Shown piece after piece: positions 48,924 to 57,995 of a DNA stretch of 64,000 nt. The stretch lies in contig NZ_JAVALZ010000001.1 of the NCBI RefSeq assembly GCF_030730865.1, forward strand, positions 620,001-684,000, read 5' to 3'. The number at the start of each line of letters is the position of its first letter. The stretch's first letter is position 1. The notes under the pieces are model-generated. The model did not search any database. It was not told the origin of the DNA and was given only the letters and a program-made list of their open reading frames with translations. This stretch comes from Uliginosibacterium sp. 31-16 (lineage in GTDB: Bacteria; Pseudomonadota; Gammaproteobacteria; Burkholderiales; Rhodocyclaceae). Made by a program: the position numbers and the translations under genes.

Positions 48924-49136
48924 ATGCCCACGCCGTCTGCGCTGTTTGCCAACCTGCTTTTCGGCCTGATCGGTGCTGCGGTTTTCATGTACGGAAAACG
49001 CGTCGTCAATTTTCCGCTCATCGGTATCGGCCTCACCCTGATGGCCTACACTTGGTTCGTGTCCGAAACCTGGTTGCTGTACGGCATCGGCCTTGCCCTC
49101 TGCGCCGGTGTCTACTGGTTCAGGGACTGGTCATGA
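48924..49136 (+). CDS. Small two-helix membrane protein
   Basis: 70 residues from ATG 48924. Two hydrophobic segments are separated by a short polar loop: LFANLLFGLIGAAVFMYGKR and FPLIGIGLTLMAYTWFVS, then a third part, LLYGIGLALCAGVYWFRDW. No family is recognised with certainty. It overlaps the following MFS gene (ATGA) and follows ylqF closely, so it is likely in the same operon. Confidence 0.65.
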   Translation: MPTPSALFANLLFGLIGAAVFMYGKRVVNFPLIGIGLTLMAYTWFVSETWLLYGIGLALCAGVYWFRDWS

Positions 49137-50320
49137 AGTCTGCCGCCCACTCCACGCTGCGCCAGATTCCGCGCGGGATCTGGGTGCTGGGCTGTGTGAG
49201 TCTGCTGATGGATGTGTCTTCCGAGATGATCCACAGCCTGCTGCCGATGTTCATGGTGACAGTGCTCGGGGCGAGTGCACTGTCGGTCGGCATCATCGAG
49301 GGATTGGCAGAATCCACGGCGCTGATCGTCAAGGTGTTCTCCGGCGTGCTCAGTGACTATCTCGGTCGGCGCAAGCTGCTGGCCTTGTGCGGTTACACGC
49401 TGGGCGCACTCTCCAAACCCCTGTTTGCGCTGGCTCCAAGCGTCGGACTGGTACTGGGCGCCCGCCTGATCGACCGCGTCGGCAAGGGCGTGCGTGGCGC
49501 ACCACGCGACGCGCTGGTGGCAGACATCGCCCCGCCCGAACTGCGCGGCGCCGCCTTTGGTCTGCGCCAGTCGCTGGATACGATCGGCGCCTTTCTCGGT
49601 CCGCTGCTGGGCGTGGGCCTGATGCTGCTGTGGGCCAATGATTTCCGGGCGGTGTTCTGGGTGGCAGTGATTCCGGGGCTGCTGGCCGTTGCCCTGCTCT
49701 TCGTCGGTGTGCAGGAGCCTGAGCATCAAGGCGTGCGGCGCGCCAATCCGATCAGCCGTGCCAACCTGCGCCGGCTGAGCCGCGACTACTGGTGGGTCGT
49801 CGGCGTCGGTGCCGTGTTCACGCTGGCGCGCTTCTCCGAAGCGTTTCTGGTGCTGCGCGCCCAGCAGAGCGGAATGCCCATTGCATGGGTGCCGCTGGTG
49901 ATGGTGGCGATGAATCTGGTCTACGCTGCCAGTGCCTATCCCTTCGGCAAGCTCTCCGACCGCATGAGCCACGCCCGCCTGCTTGCGCTGGGCCTGCTCA
50001 TGCTGATCGCTGCGGATATCGTGCTGGCGGCGAGCAGCCACTGGAGCGTGGTGCTCGGCGGTGTGGCGCTGTGGGGTATTCACATGGGCATGACACAAGG
50101 CCTGCTGGCAAGCATGGTGGCCGATACCGCGCCTGCGGATCTGCGCGGCACCGCCTATGGTTTCTTCAACCTCATGAGCGGTCTCACGATGCTGCTGGCC
50201 AGTGTGATCGCCGGCCTGCTGTGGGATCTGTCCGGCGCCGGTCTGACCTTCAGTGCAGGTGCGGGGTTCTGCGTGCTGGCCTGTGCGGTGCTCGCCTGCC
50301 ACCCGGAGAAAAAATCATGA
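49133..50320 (+). CDS. Major facilitator superfamily transporter
   Basis: 395 residues from ATG 49133, with about twelve hydrophobic helices. The signature between TM2 and TM3 reads GVLSDYLGRRKLL, and LIDRVGKGVRGAPRDALVAD is a characteristic stretch of the YtnP/YxiO-like proton-coupled group. The substrate is unknown. The start overlaps the preceding small gene, and the stop overlaps the DUF1345 gene, so three membrane proteins are coupled. Confidence 0.9.
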   Translation: MKSAAHSTLRQIPRGIWVLGCVSLLMDVSSEMIHSLLPMFMVTVLGASALSVGIIEGLAESTALIVKVFSGVLSDYLGRRKLLALCGYTLGALSKPLFALAPSVGLVLGARLIDRVGKGVRGAPRDALVADIAPPELRGAAFGLRQSLDTIGAFLGPLLGVGLMLLWANDFRAVFWVAVIPGLLAVALLFVGVQEPEHQGVRRANPISRANLRRLSRDYWWVVGVGAVFTLARFSEAFLVLRAQQSGMPIAWVPLVMVAMNLVYAASAYPFGKLSDRMSHARLLALGLLMLIAADIVLAASSHWSVVLGGVALWGIHMGMTQGLLASMVADTAPADLRGTAYGFFNLMSGLTMLLASVIAGLLWDLSGAGLTFSAGAGFCVLACAVLACHPEKKS

Positions 50321-51015
50321 ACGAGCCATCCAGTGCGAAAACTTCCTTGCACCAGCGCAGCCTCGTACTGCGGGTAATACACGCTCGTCCGCGCCTGTTT
50401 TCCTCGGCACTGATCGCCGGTTTGCTGCTGATCCTGCTGCCTGCCAGCTGGGCACCCCACCCGACCACCCGCCTGCTGCTGGCCTGGAATGCCGGAGCCT
50501 GCAGCTATCTGCTGCTGGCGGTGATCATGATCGCACGCGCCACTCCGGCACACATGCGTTGGCGTGCCCGGATCGAAGACGAAGGGCGGCGGATGATTCT
50601 GGCCAGCGTGGTGCTGGCCACCCTGGCCTGTCTGGTCGCGATCTTCGTGCAACTCGCCCTTGCACGGGATCTGCACGGTTTGCTCAAGTATGCCCACATC
50701 GCGCTGGCCGTGCTGACGATGGCCAGCGCCTGGGCTTTCGTGCACCTGATCTTTGCACTGCATTACGCCCATGATTTCTACAGCGACCGTGGTCAGAACG
50801 GCAACAGTGGTCTGCTGTTTCCCGATACCGAAAATCCGGACTATCTGGATTTCATCTACTTCGCTGCGGTGATCGGCACCTCCGGCCAGACCGCTGACGT
50901 GAGTTTCACCTCGCCGCATCTGCGCCGCATCGGCCTGTGCCATTGCGTGCTGGCCTATGCCTTCAACACCACGGTGCTGGCGCTCACCATCAATATCGCA
51001 TCGGGCCTGCTTTAA
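50317..51015 (+). CDS. DUF1345 family membrane protein
   Basis: 232 residues from ATG 50317 with four or five hydrophobic segments. The stretch LDFIYFAAVIGTSGQTADVSFTS is typical of DUF1345. Function is unknown. It overlaps the stop of the MFS gene by 4 bp and is the last gene before the fatty-acid oxidation region. Confidence 0.85.
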   Translation: MNEPSSAKTSLHQRSLVLRVIHARPRLFSSALIAGLLLILLPASWAPHPTTRLLLAWNAGACSYLLLAVIMIARATPAHMRWRARIEDEGRRMILASVVLATLACLVAIFVQLALARDLHGLLKYAHIALAVLTMASAWAFVHLIFALHYAHDFYSDRGQNGNSGLLFPDTENPDYLDFIYFAAVIGTSGQTADVSFTSPHLRRIGLCHCVLAYAFNTTVLALTINIASGLL

Positions 51016-51090
51016 GCTCCCTCCAGCGCCGCTCTGCCTCCACCAGAAAACCAGACGCCCACAGCGCCGCAGGTGAAATCACCGGCTTAC

Positions 51091-51131
51091 CTCGTGGCAC
51101 GTGATCGCCATAGCACTCGTGGCACCTGACG
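51091..51131. repeat. Direct repeat CTCGTGGCAC[GC]TGA
   Basis: Two copies of CTCGTGGCACGTGA and CTCGTGGCACCTGA start 25 bp apart in the gap 51016-51236, which otherwise holds only the promoter below. Possibly a binding site. Confidence 0.35.
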
Positions 51132-51177
51132 CGCAGTACTGGATCCATACGCAACCGTATTCGGGTTTCCCTGAATA

Positions 51178-51206
51178 TTGCCTTATGGACATGACCCTCC
51201 TAGAAT
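51178..51206 (+). promoter_or_regulatory. Promoter of the TetR/beta-oxidation operon
   Basis: TTGCCT (51178-51183), 17 bp, TAGAAT (51201-51206; 5/6). It lies immediately upstream of a palindrome and 30 bp before the regulator ATG. Confidence 0.5.
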
Positions 51207-51216
51207 TAAAACGAAC

Positions 51217-51229
51217 GTTTGAATCAAAC
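51217..51229. promoter_or_regulatory. Palindrome GTTTGA-A-TCAAAC, candidate operator
   Basis: Perfect 6-bp arms at the expected transcription start of the TetR gene, overlapping ACGAACGTTTGAA. PsrA-type repressors bind GAAAC...GTTTC-like palindromes; the match here is only partial. Autoregulation is inferred. Confidence 0.5.
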
Positions 51230-51236
51230 ACACAAC

Positions 51237-51900
51237 ATGACCACTGCTCCTACCGAAACACGCATCCGCATCCTCGATGCAGCCGAACGGCTGTTCATGG
51301 CCAACGGCTTTGAAGGCACCTCGATGCGTCAGATCGCCAGCGAGGCGGAGGCCAATCTTGCGGCAACCAACTATCACTTCGGCTCCAAGGAAGCACTGCT
51401 TCAAGCCGTCTTCAAACGTCGTCTGGAATGGCTGAATGGGGAGCGCCTTCGCGTTCTCGACGCCATGGAAGCAGAGGCTGGCGACCAGGCCTTGAAGCCG
51501 TCGCAGATTGTCGACGCTTTTTTCGGCACCTTGCTGCGCATGGGCAACGAACCCAATCAGGGCGGCCAGACTTTCCTGCGCTTGCTCGGGCGCAACCTTA
51601 GCAACCCCAGCGACATGATCCGCACCCTTTTCGCCGCCGAATACAGCGATGTGCTGGAACGCTGCAAGAACGCACTCTACCGGTCGCTGCCGGAGGTCCC
51701 GAAAGCCGAAATCGTGTGGCGCCTGCACTTCATGCTCGGCGCCACCCTACGCCATTGCCGGCACCGACGCGCTGGATCTGGTGACCGATTGGCAAGTTTC
51801 CGAAGGTGAAAAAGCACACAGCCCCGAGTTGCTGCTTCCCCGCCTGATGTCTTTTCTGCTGGGAGGCTTGCGCGCACCACTGCCCAGCAATTCCAAATAA
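51237..51900 (+). pseudogene. TetR/PsrA-like transcriptional regulator, frameshifted
   Basis: The first frame (ATG 51237; about 170 codons) has the TetR helix-turn-helix (GTSMRQIASEAEANLAATNYHFGSKEALLQAV) and reads WRLHFMLGA, a PsrA-type C-terminal signature. At 51745-51750 the frame breaks inside ACCCTACGCC; the next frame continues sensibly with YAIAGTDALDLVTDWQV to a stop at 51900. Either an extra base in the C-run or a 2-base loss explains it; the latter would restore GATLYAIAG, closer to PsrA length. PsrA-like proteins repress beta-oxidation genes and are released by long-chain fatty acids. It heads the fad operon. It may be a real inactivation or a sequencing error. Confidence 0.75.
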
Positions 51901-51950
51901 CAGCGTGCCGCAATGACGGCTCGCATCCATCCAAACCAAGAGAGACAAGC

Positions 51951-54326
51951 ATGCACACACTGATAGTTCTGATCGTTCTGGTGATCGCTTTGCCAGTCGC
52001 CCTGCTCGGCATCGCACCTCTGCGGCGTGCCCTGATCAGCCGGCCACTCTTTGCTGTATACAAAAAGATCCTCCCGCCAATGTCCGACACCGAACGCACC
52101 GCGCTGGAAGCCGGCACGGTGTGGTGGGAGGGCGAACTGTTCTCCGGCAAGCCAACATGGGAGAAGCTGCTGGGCTACGCGTGGCCTCGTCTGAGCAGCG
52201 AGGAACAGAGTTTTCTCGACACCGAAACCGAGGAACTGTGCCGCCTGATGAATGACTGGGAAACCACCCATCAGCATCAGGACATGTCACCCGAGGCCTG
52301 GAAATATGTAAAGGAAAAAGGCTTTCTCGGCATGATCATCCCGAAAGAGTTCGGGGGAAAAGGCTTCTCGGCCTTCGGTCATGCTCAGGTCATTACCAAG
52401 CTGGCAACCCGGAGTTCTGCCTCCGCCATCAGTGTGATGGTGCCAAATTCGCTTGGCCCTGCCGAACTGCTTCTGCATTACGGAACCGATGCACAGAAGC
52501 AATTCTATTTGCCGCGTCTGGCGCGTGGTGAGGAAATCCCGGCCTTCGCACTGACCAGCCCGCAGGCTGGTTCGGATGCCGCATCAATTCCCGACTTCGG
52601 CGTGGTGTGCAAGGGTACATACCAGGGTCGTGAAGTGCTGGGAATGCGGGTCACTTGGGATAAACGCTATATCACGCTGGGTCCGATCTGCAGCATTCTC
52701 GGTCTCGCATTCCGTCTCTACGATCCAGACAAACTCCTCGGCTCCACCGAAGATCTGGGCATTACCTGCGCGCTGGTTCCGCACGACCATCCTGGCGTCA
52801 ACATCGGCCGCCGGCACTTCCCGCTCAATGCGGTGTTCCAGAACGGGCCGAACTGGGGCAAGGAGGTATTCATGCCGCTGGACTTCATCATCGGCGGACC
52901 GGCCATGGCGGGCCAAGGCTGGCGAATGCTCATGGAATGCCTTGCGGCGGGTCGCTCAATCTCGCTGCCTGGTTGCAATACCGGCATGATGAAGCTCACC
53001 GCGCGCGCTGTCGGTGCTTATTCCCGCGTACGCAGCCAGTTCAAGATGCCTATCGGCAAGTTCGAGGGCATCGAAGAGCCGCTGGCACGTATCGGCGGCA
53101 ACCTTTACATGGCGGATGCGGCACGCATCATGACCGCAGGAGCACTGGACCTCGGCGAGAAACCTTCGGTGGTCTCTGCCATCGTCAAGTATCACGTCAC
53201 GGAGCGTGGCCGCCAGTCAGTCAACGATGGCATGGACGTCCTTGGCGGCAAGGGCATCTGCCTGGGGCCGCAAAACTTTCTTGGCCGGGCCTATCAGCAA
53301 CTTCCCATCGGCATCACCGTCGAAGGAGCAAACATCCTTACGCGCTGCCTGATCATCTTCGGCCAGGGCGCCATCCGCTGCCACCCGTACGTGCTCAAGG
53401 AAATGCAGGCCGCACAGGATGATCATGCAGATCGCGGCCTGACCGCATTCGATCGTGCACTGTCGGGACACATCCGGTTCTCCATCGGTAATGCGCTGCG
53501 CACCCTTGGCATGGGCCTGACAGGATCACACTGGGCCAGCACGCCTGCCATTGGCTCACAAATAGCGCCAGAGACCCGGCGCTACTATCAGCAACTTACC
53601 CGCTTCTCATCAGCCTTCGCCTTTCTCTCCGATGTGTCGATGCTGACCATGGGCGGAGACCTCAAGCGCAAGGAAAAGCTTTCTGCACGCCTGGGTGACA
53701 TCCTGTCCTACATGTACTTGTGCTCGGCCACTCTGCGTCGCTATGAAGCGGAAGGTCGTCAGGCCGCCGACGCGCCGCTGATGCACTGGGCAATATGGGA
53801 TGCCATGTTCAAAGCCCAGAATGCTTTCGAAGGAGTGATCTCAAACTTCCCGAATCGCTTCATCGCAGCCTTGTTGCGGCGCATTATTTTCCCCCTGGGT
53901 CGCCCGTATGTTGTGCCCTCCGACAAACTGGGCCATGAAGTGGCCCGATTGCTGATCACCCCCTCGGCCACCCGCGACCGCCTGATTGCCGACAGCTTCT
54001 GTGACTTCGGTAACGAAGAAGATCCGGTTGCCGTACTGGAGCTTGCCCTGCAAGCCACCATCAAGGCTGAAGCGGTTGAAGGACGCATCCGCGCAGCACA
54101 GAAAGCCGGGCAGATCACCGGGCGCGGCATGGAAGCACTCATTGCGGAAGCCAGCGCCAAAGGGATTATCAGCAAGGATGAACAGGCTCTCCTCGTACGT
54201 CGCGAAGAGCTGCGTCAGAAAGCAATCCGCGTCGATGATTTCCCGCAGGACTTTGGCCTCGGTCAGGCAGATGCCCATATCCGCCCAGAGTCGACACCCG
54301 AGATCAGCCAGCGAGCAGCGGCATGA
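51951..54326 (+). CDS. fadE: Acyl-CoA dehydrogenase (FadE type)
   Basis: 791 residues, the long FadE form. An N-terminal hydrophobic helix (LIVLIVLVIALPVALLG) is followed by the dehydrogenase fold: GFSAFGHAQVITKLATRSSASA, the FAD/substrate stretch PAFALTSPQAGSDA and GKGICLGPQNFLGRAYQ. It oxidises acyl-CoA to trans-2-enoyl-CoA, passing electrons to ETF. The start follows the regulator by 50 bp with AGAGAGAC. Its stop overlaps the thiolase start (ATGA). Confidence 0.94.
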   Translation: MHTLIVLIVLVIALPVALLGIAPLRRALISRPLFAVYKKILPPMSDTERTALEAGTVWWEGELFSGKPTWEKLLGYAWPRLSSEEQSFLDTETEELCRLMNDWETTHQHQDMSPEAWKYVKEKGFLGMIIPKEFGGKGFSAFGHAQVITKLATRSSASAISVMVPNSLGPAELLLHYGTDAQKQFYLPRLARGEEIPAFALTSPQAGSDAASIPDFGVVCKGTYQGREVLGMRVTWDKRYITLGPICSILGLAFRLYDPDKLLGSTEDLGITCALVPHDHPGVNIGRRHFPLNAVFQNGPNWGKEVFMPLDFIIGGPAMAGQGWRMLMECLAAGRSISLPGCNTGMMKLTARAVGAYSRVRSQFKMPIGKFEGIEEPLARIGGNLYMADAARIMTAGALDLGEKPSVVSAIVKYHVTERGRQSVNDGMDVLGGKGICLGPQNFLGRAYQQLPIGITVEGANILTRCLIIFGQGAIRCHPYVLKEMQAAQDDHADRGLTAFDRALSGHIRFSIGNALRTLGMGLTGSHWASTPAIGSQIAPETRRYYQQLTRFSSAFAFLSDVSMLTMGGDLKRKEKLSARLGDILSYMYLCSATLRRYEAEGRQAADAPLMHWAIWDAMFKAQNAFEGVISNFPNRFIAALLRRIIFPLGRPYVVPSDKLGHEVARLLITPSATRDRLIADSFCDFGNEEDPVAVLELALQATIKAEAVEGRIRAAQKAGQITGRGMEALIAEASAKGIISKDEQALLVRREELRQKAIRVDDFPQDFGLGQADAHIRPESTPEISQRAAA

Positions 54327-55612
54327 TGGCCTTCAAGCCTGTCTATATTGTTGATGGCGCGCGCTCACCTTTTCTGAAGGCGAAGAATGCGCCCGGCCCC
54401 TTTTCGGCGTCCGATATTGCGACGATCACCGGGCGTGCCCTGCTGGCACGCCAGCCTTTCTCGCCCGAACAACTGGATGAAGTGATTCTGGGCTGCGCTT
54501 CGCCTTCGCCTGATGAAGTAAACATCGGGCGTGTGGTGTCACTGCGCATGGGATGCGGCAACAAAGTGCCGGGCTGGACGGTGATGCGTAACTGTGCCTC
54601 CGGCATGCAGGCCCTGGACTCCGCCATCACCAATATCCAGGCAGGGCGCTCGCAACTGGTTCTGGCCGGCGGCGTGGATGCGCTGTCACGTGCACCGCTG
54701 CTGTTTTCCGATGCAATGGTCCGCTGGCTCTCTCGCTGGTATGCGGCGAAGGGGCTGGGTCAGCGGCTTGGCGTACTCATGCAATTCAAGCTGGGCTATC
54801 TTGCGCCCGTCATCGGCATTGTCAAAGGACTGACAGACCCGGTTGCAGGTCTGATGATGGGGCAGACAGCGGAGAACATCGCCTGGCGCTTCGGCATCAC
54901 CAGAGAAACCATGGATGCCTTCTCGGTGCGCAGTCACCAACGCGTTGCTGCAGCACAGGATGCCGGATATTTCGATGAAGAAATAGTGCCCCTGATCAAT
55001 GAAAAAGGCACTCCATATTCCGCCGACGACGGTGTGCGCCGGGATTCATCGATGCCGAATCTTGCCAAACTGAAACCTTTTTTTGACCGCAAATATGGCG
55101 CCATCACTCCGGGCAACAGCTCGCAGATCACTGACGGTGCAACCTGGCTTGTTCTCGCCTCCGAAGAGGCTATCAATGCACACGGGCTGAAGCCGATCGG
55201 CAAGATTGTAGACAGCCAATGGGCCGGCCTCGCACCCGAGCAGATGGGTCTTGGCCCCGTACATGCAGTCACCCCGATCCTGCAGCGCAACAACCTGGGA
55301 CTCAATGATCTTGATGCCTGGGAAATCAACGAAGCCTTTGCCGCACAGGTTATTGGCTGCCTGTCCGCGTGGAAAGATGAAACCTATTGCCGCGAACAGC
55401 TCGACCTGAATGGTGCTCTCGGCGCGCTGGAGGAAAGCCGCCTGAACGTCGATGGCGGTGCTGTCGCCCTCGGCCATCCGGTGGGGGCCAGTGGCGCACG
55501 CATCGTCCTACATTTGCTGCATATCCTCCGTCGCACTAATGGCAAACGCGGGATCGCAAGCATCTGCATCGGCGGCGGGCAAGGCGGCGCAATGCTGGTG
55601 GAGGCGCTGTGA
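54323..55612 (+). CDS. fadI: Acetyl-CoA C-acyltransferase (FadI-like thiolase)
   Basis: 429 residues. The nucleophilic Cys lies in MRNCASGMQALDSA, the His in NEAFAAQ, and the C-terminal Cys in ICIGGGQGGAM. LGHPVGASGAR precedes it. The extended loop about residues 118-180 (SRAPLLFSDAMVRWLSRWY) is typical of FadI-type thiolases. It removes acetyl-CoA from 3-ketoacyl-CoA. It is translationally coupled to fadE before it and to the fadJ-like gene after it. Confidence 0.93.
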   Translation: MMAFKPVYIVDGARSPFLKAKNAPGPFSASDIATITGRALLARQPFSPEQLDEVILGCASPSPDEVNIGRVVSLRMGCGNKVPGWTVMRNCASGMQALDSAITNIQAGRSQLVLAGGVDALSRAPLLFSDAMVRWLSRWYAAKGLGQRLGVLMQFKLGYLAPVIGIVKGLTDPVAGLMMGQTAENIAWRFGITRETMDAFSVRSHQRVAAAQDAGYFDEEIVPLINEKGTPYSADDGVRRDSSMPNLAKLKPFFDRKYGAITPGNSSQITDGATWLVLASEEAINAHGLKPIGKIVDSQWAGLAPEQMGLGPVHAVTPILQRNNLGLNDLDAWEINEAFAAQVIGCLSAWKDETYCREQLDLNGALGALEESRLNVDGGAVALGHPVGASGARIVLHLLHILRRTNGKRGIASICIGGGQGGAMLVEAL

Positions 55613-57573
55613 TGACAAACAGTATTGAAGAACTGAATTTGCAAAACTGGCATCTCGAACGCGATGCTCAGCAAATCGCATGGCTGTCACTCGATTGCGC
55701 GAACAGCAGCACCAATACGCTGAGTTCTGCAGTCATCATCGAACTGGCACGAGTGATTAATGCGCTGGAAAAAAACCGGCCTTCAGCGCTCATCATCCAC
55801 TCCGGCAAGGATGCCGGCTTCATTGCGGGTGCAGACATTGAGGAGTTTACGAAGCTGTCAGATGGTTCGGCAGTTCGTGTGCTCGTTCAGCGCTGCTGGG
55901 ATCTGTTCAACCGTATTGCAGGGCTCCCCTTCCCTACCCTGGCGCTGATCCGTGGCCACTGCATGGGTGGCGGGCTGGAATTGGCACTGGCGTGCCGTTA
56001 CCGAATCGCCGTGGACGAGCCAGCCACGCGCATGGCTCTCCCCGAAGTCATGCTTGGCATCGTGCCAGGCTGGGGTGGCATGTTGCGCTTGCCGCGTCTG
56101 ATCGGTCCAGCAGCCGCGCTTGACATGATGCTGACAGGCAAACAGATCGATGCGAAACGAGGCAAGAAGATGGGGCTGGTTGATGAGTGCGTGCCTCCAC
56201 GCGTGATGAAAAACGCGGCACGAATGCTTGTTCTTTCCGGTCAGGCTGCGCACAAGTTAAGCCTCATGCAAACCCTGTTGTGTGGCCCGCTGAAAGCGAT
56301 TGTGGCAAATGCAGCTCGCAAGCAGGTCGCCGGGAAAGCCAGCCCGGAACATTACCCGGCTCCCTATGCCGTCATCGACACATGGAAGAACTTCGGGGGT
56401 AATTCACTGGCCGTCCCGGCGGGTCATCCATCGTCCTTTGAATACATCCTGCAACAAGGCACGGCAGCGAATCTGGTACGCGTCTTCTTCCTGCAGCAAC
56501 GCCTAAAAGCCTTGGGAAAGAGTGAAAACCCCAGCGACTTTGCCCCCAGGCACGTGCATGTAATCGGCGCTGGCACGATGGGTGGCGATATTGCCGCCTG
56601 GTGCGTGCTACGCGGAATGACGGTGAGCTTGCAGGATCAGACGACGGAACGCATTGCGCCAGCCATCGGACGTGCAGCTGAAGCCTTCAGCAAGAAGTTC
56701 CGGGGCGACCGGAAAGCGGCACGATTCGCTCTGGACCGCCTGATTGCCGATCCGCGTGGCGATGGCGTTCGACAGGCGGATGTCATAATCGAAGCAATTT
56801 TCGAAAATCTGGATGCCAAGCATGCGCTGTTTCAGGATATCGAATCACGCGCCCGTCCCGATGCATTGCTTGCCAGCAACACATCCAGCTTGAAACTCGA
56901 AGATATTGCGCAGGCACTGAAACGACCAGACCGCTTGGTGGGGATTCATTTTTTCAACCCGGTCGCGATGATGCCTCTGGTCGAGGTGGTTGCGGGTCAA
57001 TCCAGTGATCCGGCACAGGTTCAGCGTGCAATCAGCTTCGTCCACAAACTGGACAAGCTGCCACTGCCGGTCAAGAGCGCCCCCGGCTTTCTCGTCAATG
57101 CCGTGCTTGGACCCTACCTGCTTGAAGCCATGCGCTGCGTGGAGGAAGGCATCTCTGCCGCAACCGTGGATGCGGCGGCAAGTCGCTTCGGCATGCCAAT
57201 GGGGCCAATTGAACTGGCCGATACCGTAGGTCTCGACATTGCCATGGCGGCCGGCAAAGCGCTGACGGGCAGCGACGATGCACCGCCCCAGTTGCTCGCG
57301 CTCGTCTCGGCCGGAAAGCTCGGGAAAAAATCAGGGGCAGGCTATTACACATGGCTCGAAGGCAAGGCAATCAAAGCCAGGGTTTACGACATCCCGGAAG
57401 GGCTGACACAACGGCTCATCAAGCCACTGTTAACGGCTACACAGCGCTGTATCGCAGTGGGCGTAGTGGACGATCCTGATCTCGCCGATGCTGGAATCAT
57501 TTTCGGCACGGGATTTTCACCCTGGACGGGAGGCCCCATGAACTATATGGCGCAAAAAGGAAATCCAGCATGA
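55609..57573 (+). CDS. fadJ: Enoyl-CoA hydratase / 3-hydroxyacyl-CoA dehydrogenase (FadJ/FadB-like)
   Basis: 654 residues, domain order hydratase then dehydrogenase. The crotonase part has GKDAGFIAGADIEEF and HCMGGGLELALACRYR with the catalytic Glu in ALPEVMLGIVPGWGG. The NAD-binding HVIGAGTMGGDIAAW opens the dehydrogenase half at about residue 320, and GIHFFNPVAMMPLVEVV is the catalytic His region. It hydrates enoyl-CoA and oxidises the product. It is shorter than FadB/FadJ of E. coli (about 715). It overlaps the thioesterase gene by 4 bp. Confidence 0.93.
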   Translation: MMTNSIEELNLQNWHLERDAQQIAWLSLDCANSSTNTLSSAVIIELARVINALEKNRPSALIIHSGKDAGFIAGADIEEFTKLSDGSAVRVLVQRCWDLFNRIAGLPFPTLALIRGHCMGGGLELALACRYRIAVDEPATRMALPEVMLGIVPGWGGMLRLPRLIGPAAALDMMLTGKQIDAKRGKKMGLVDECVPPRVMKNAARMLVLSGQAAHKLSLMQTLLCGPLKAIVANAARKQVAGKASPEHYPAPYAVIDTWKNFGGNSLAVPAGHPSSFEYILQQGTAANLVRVFFLQQRLKALGKSENPSDFAPRHVHVIGAGTMGGDIAAWCVLRGMTVSLQDQTTERIAPAIGRAAEAFSKKFRGDRKAARFALDRLIADPRGDGVRQADVIIEAIFENLDAKHALFQDIESRARPDALLASNTSSLKLEDIAQALKRPDRLVGIHFFNPVAMMPLVEVVAGQSSDPAQVQRAISFVHKLDKLPLPVKSAPGFLVNAVLGPYLLEAMRCVEEGISAATVDAAASRFGMPMGPIELADTVGLDIAMAAGKALTGSDDAPPQLLALVSAGKLGKKSGAGYYTWLEGKAIKARVYDIPEGLTQRLIKPLLTATQRCIAVGVVDDPDLADAGIIFGTGFSPWTGGPMNYMAQKGNPA

Positions 57574-57953
57574 CTCAGCTTCCGCAACGCGAACCTGTAC
57601 TTCGAACCTTCCCGATGCCAAAGGACTTGAATGCGGCTGGCGACGTATTCGGTGGCTGGATCATGGCTCACGTGGACATCGCCGGTGCGATTCCGGCAGC
57701 GCGTCGCGCACGTGGCCGCATCGTGACTGTCGCGGTTAACTCACTGGTTTTTCGCGAACCAATGTTCAACAGTGATCTGGTCAGTTTTTATGCTCAGGTC
57801 ACCAAGGAAGGCACGACTTCAATGACCGTAGAAGTCGAGGTTTACGCAGAAAGAGATCCTGCCAATCCAAAAATCGTCAAGGTCACGGAAGCTACGTTGA
57901 TCTATGTCGCCATCGACGGCTCGGGGAAGAAGCGCCCCCTCCCGCCACTTTGA
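57570..57953 (+). CDS. Acyl-CoA thioesterase (YciA type hot-dog)
   Basis: 127 residues. The hot-dog motif MPKDLNAAGDVFGGWIMAHVDIAGAIPA carries the catalytic Asp, and VTVAVNSLVFREPM follows. YciA-like enzymes hydrolyse acyl-CoA, which can relieve CoA shortage during beta-oxidation. It is coupled to the fadJ-like gene upstream. Confidence 0.92.
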   Translation: MTQLPQREPVLRTFPMPKDLNAAGDVFGGWIMAHVDIAGAIPAARRARGRIVTVAVNSLVFREPMFNSDLVSFYAQVTKEGTTSMTVEVEVYAERDPANPKIVKVTEATLIYVAIDGSGKKRPLPPL

Positions 57954-57995
57954 TATGCGCTTCATTCCACCACGACCCACCACGGAGACAGAGCA

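Noticed and set aside
51119-51134. Sigma-54 promoter TGGCACCTGACGCGCA
   Set aside because: GG-N10-GC spacing fits, but the -12 half lacks TTGC and no upstream activator site is visible.
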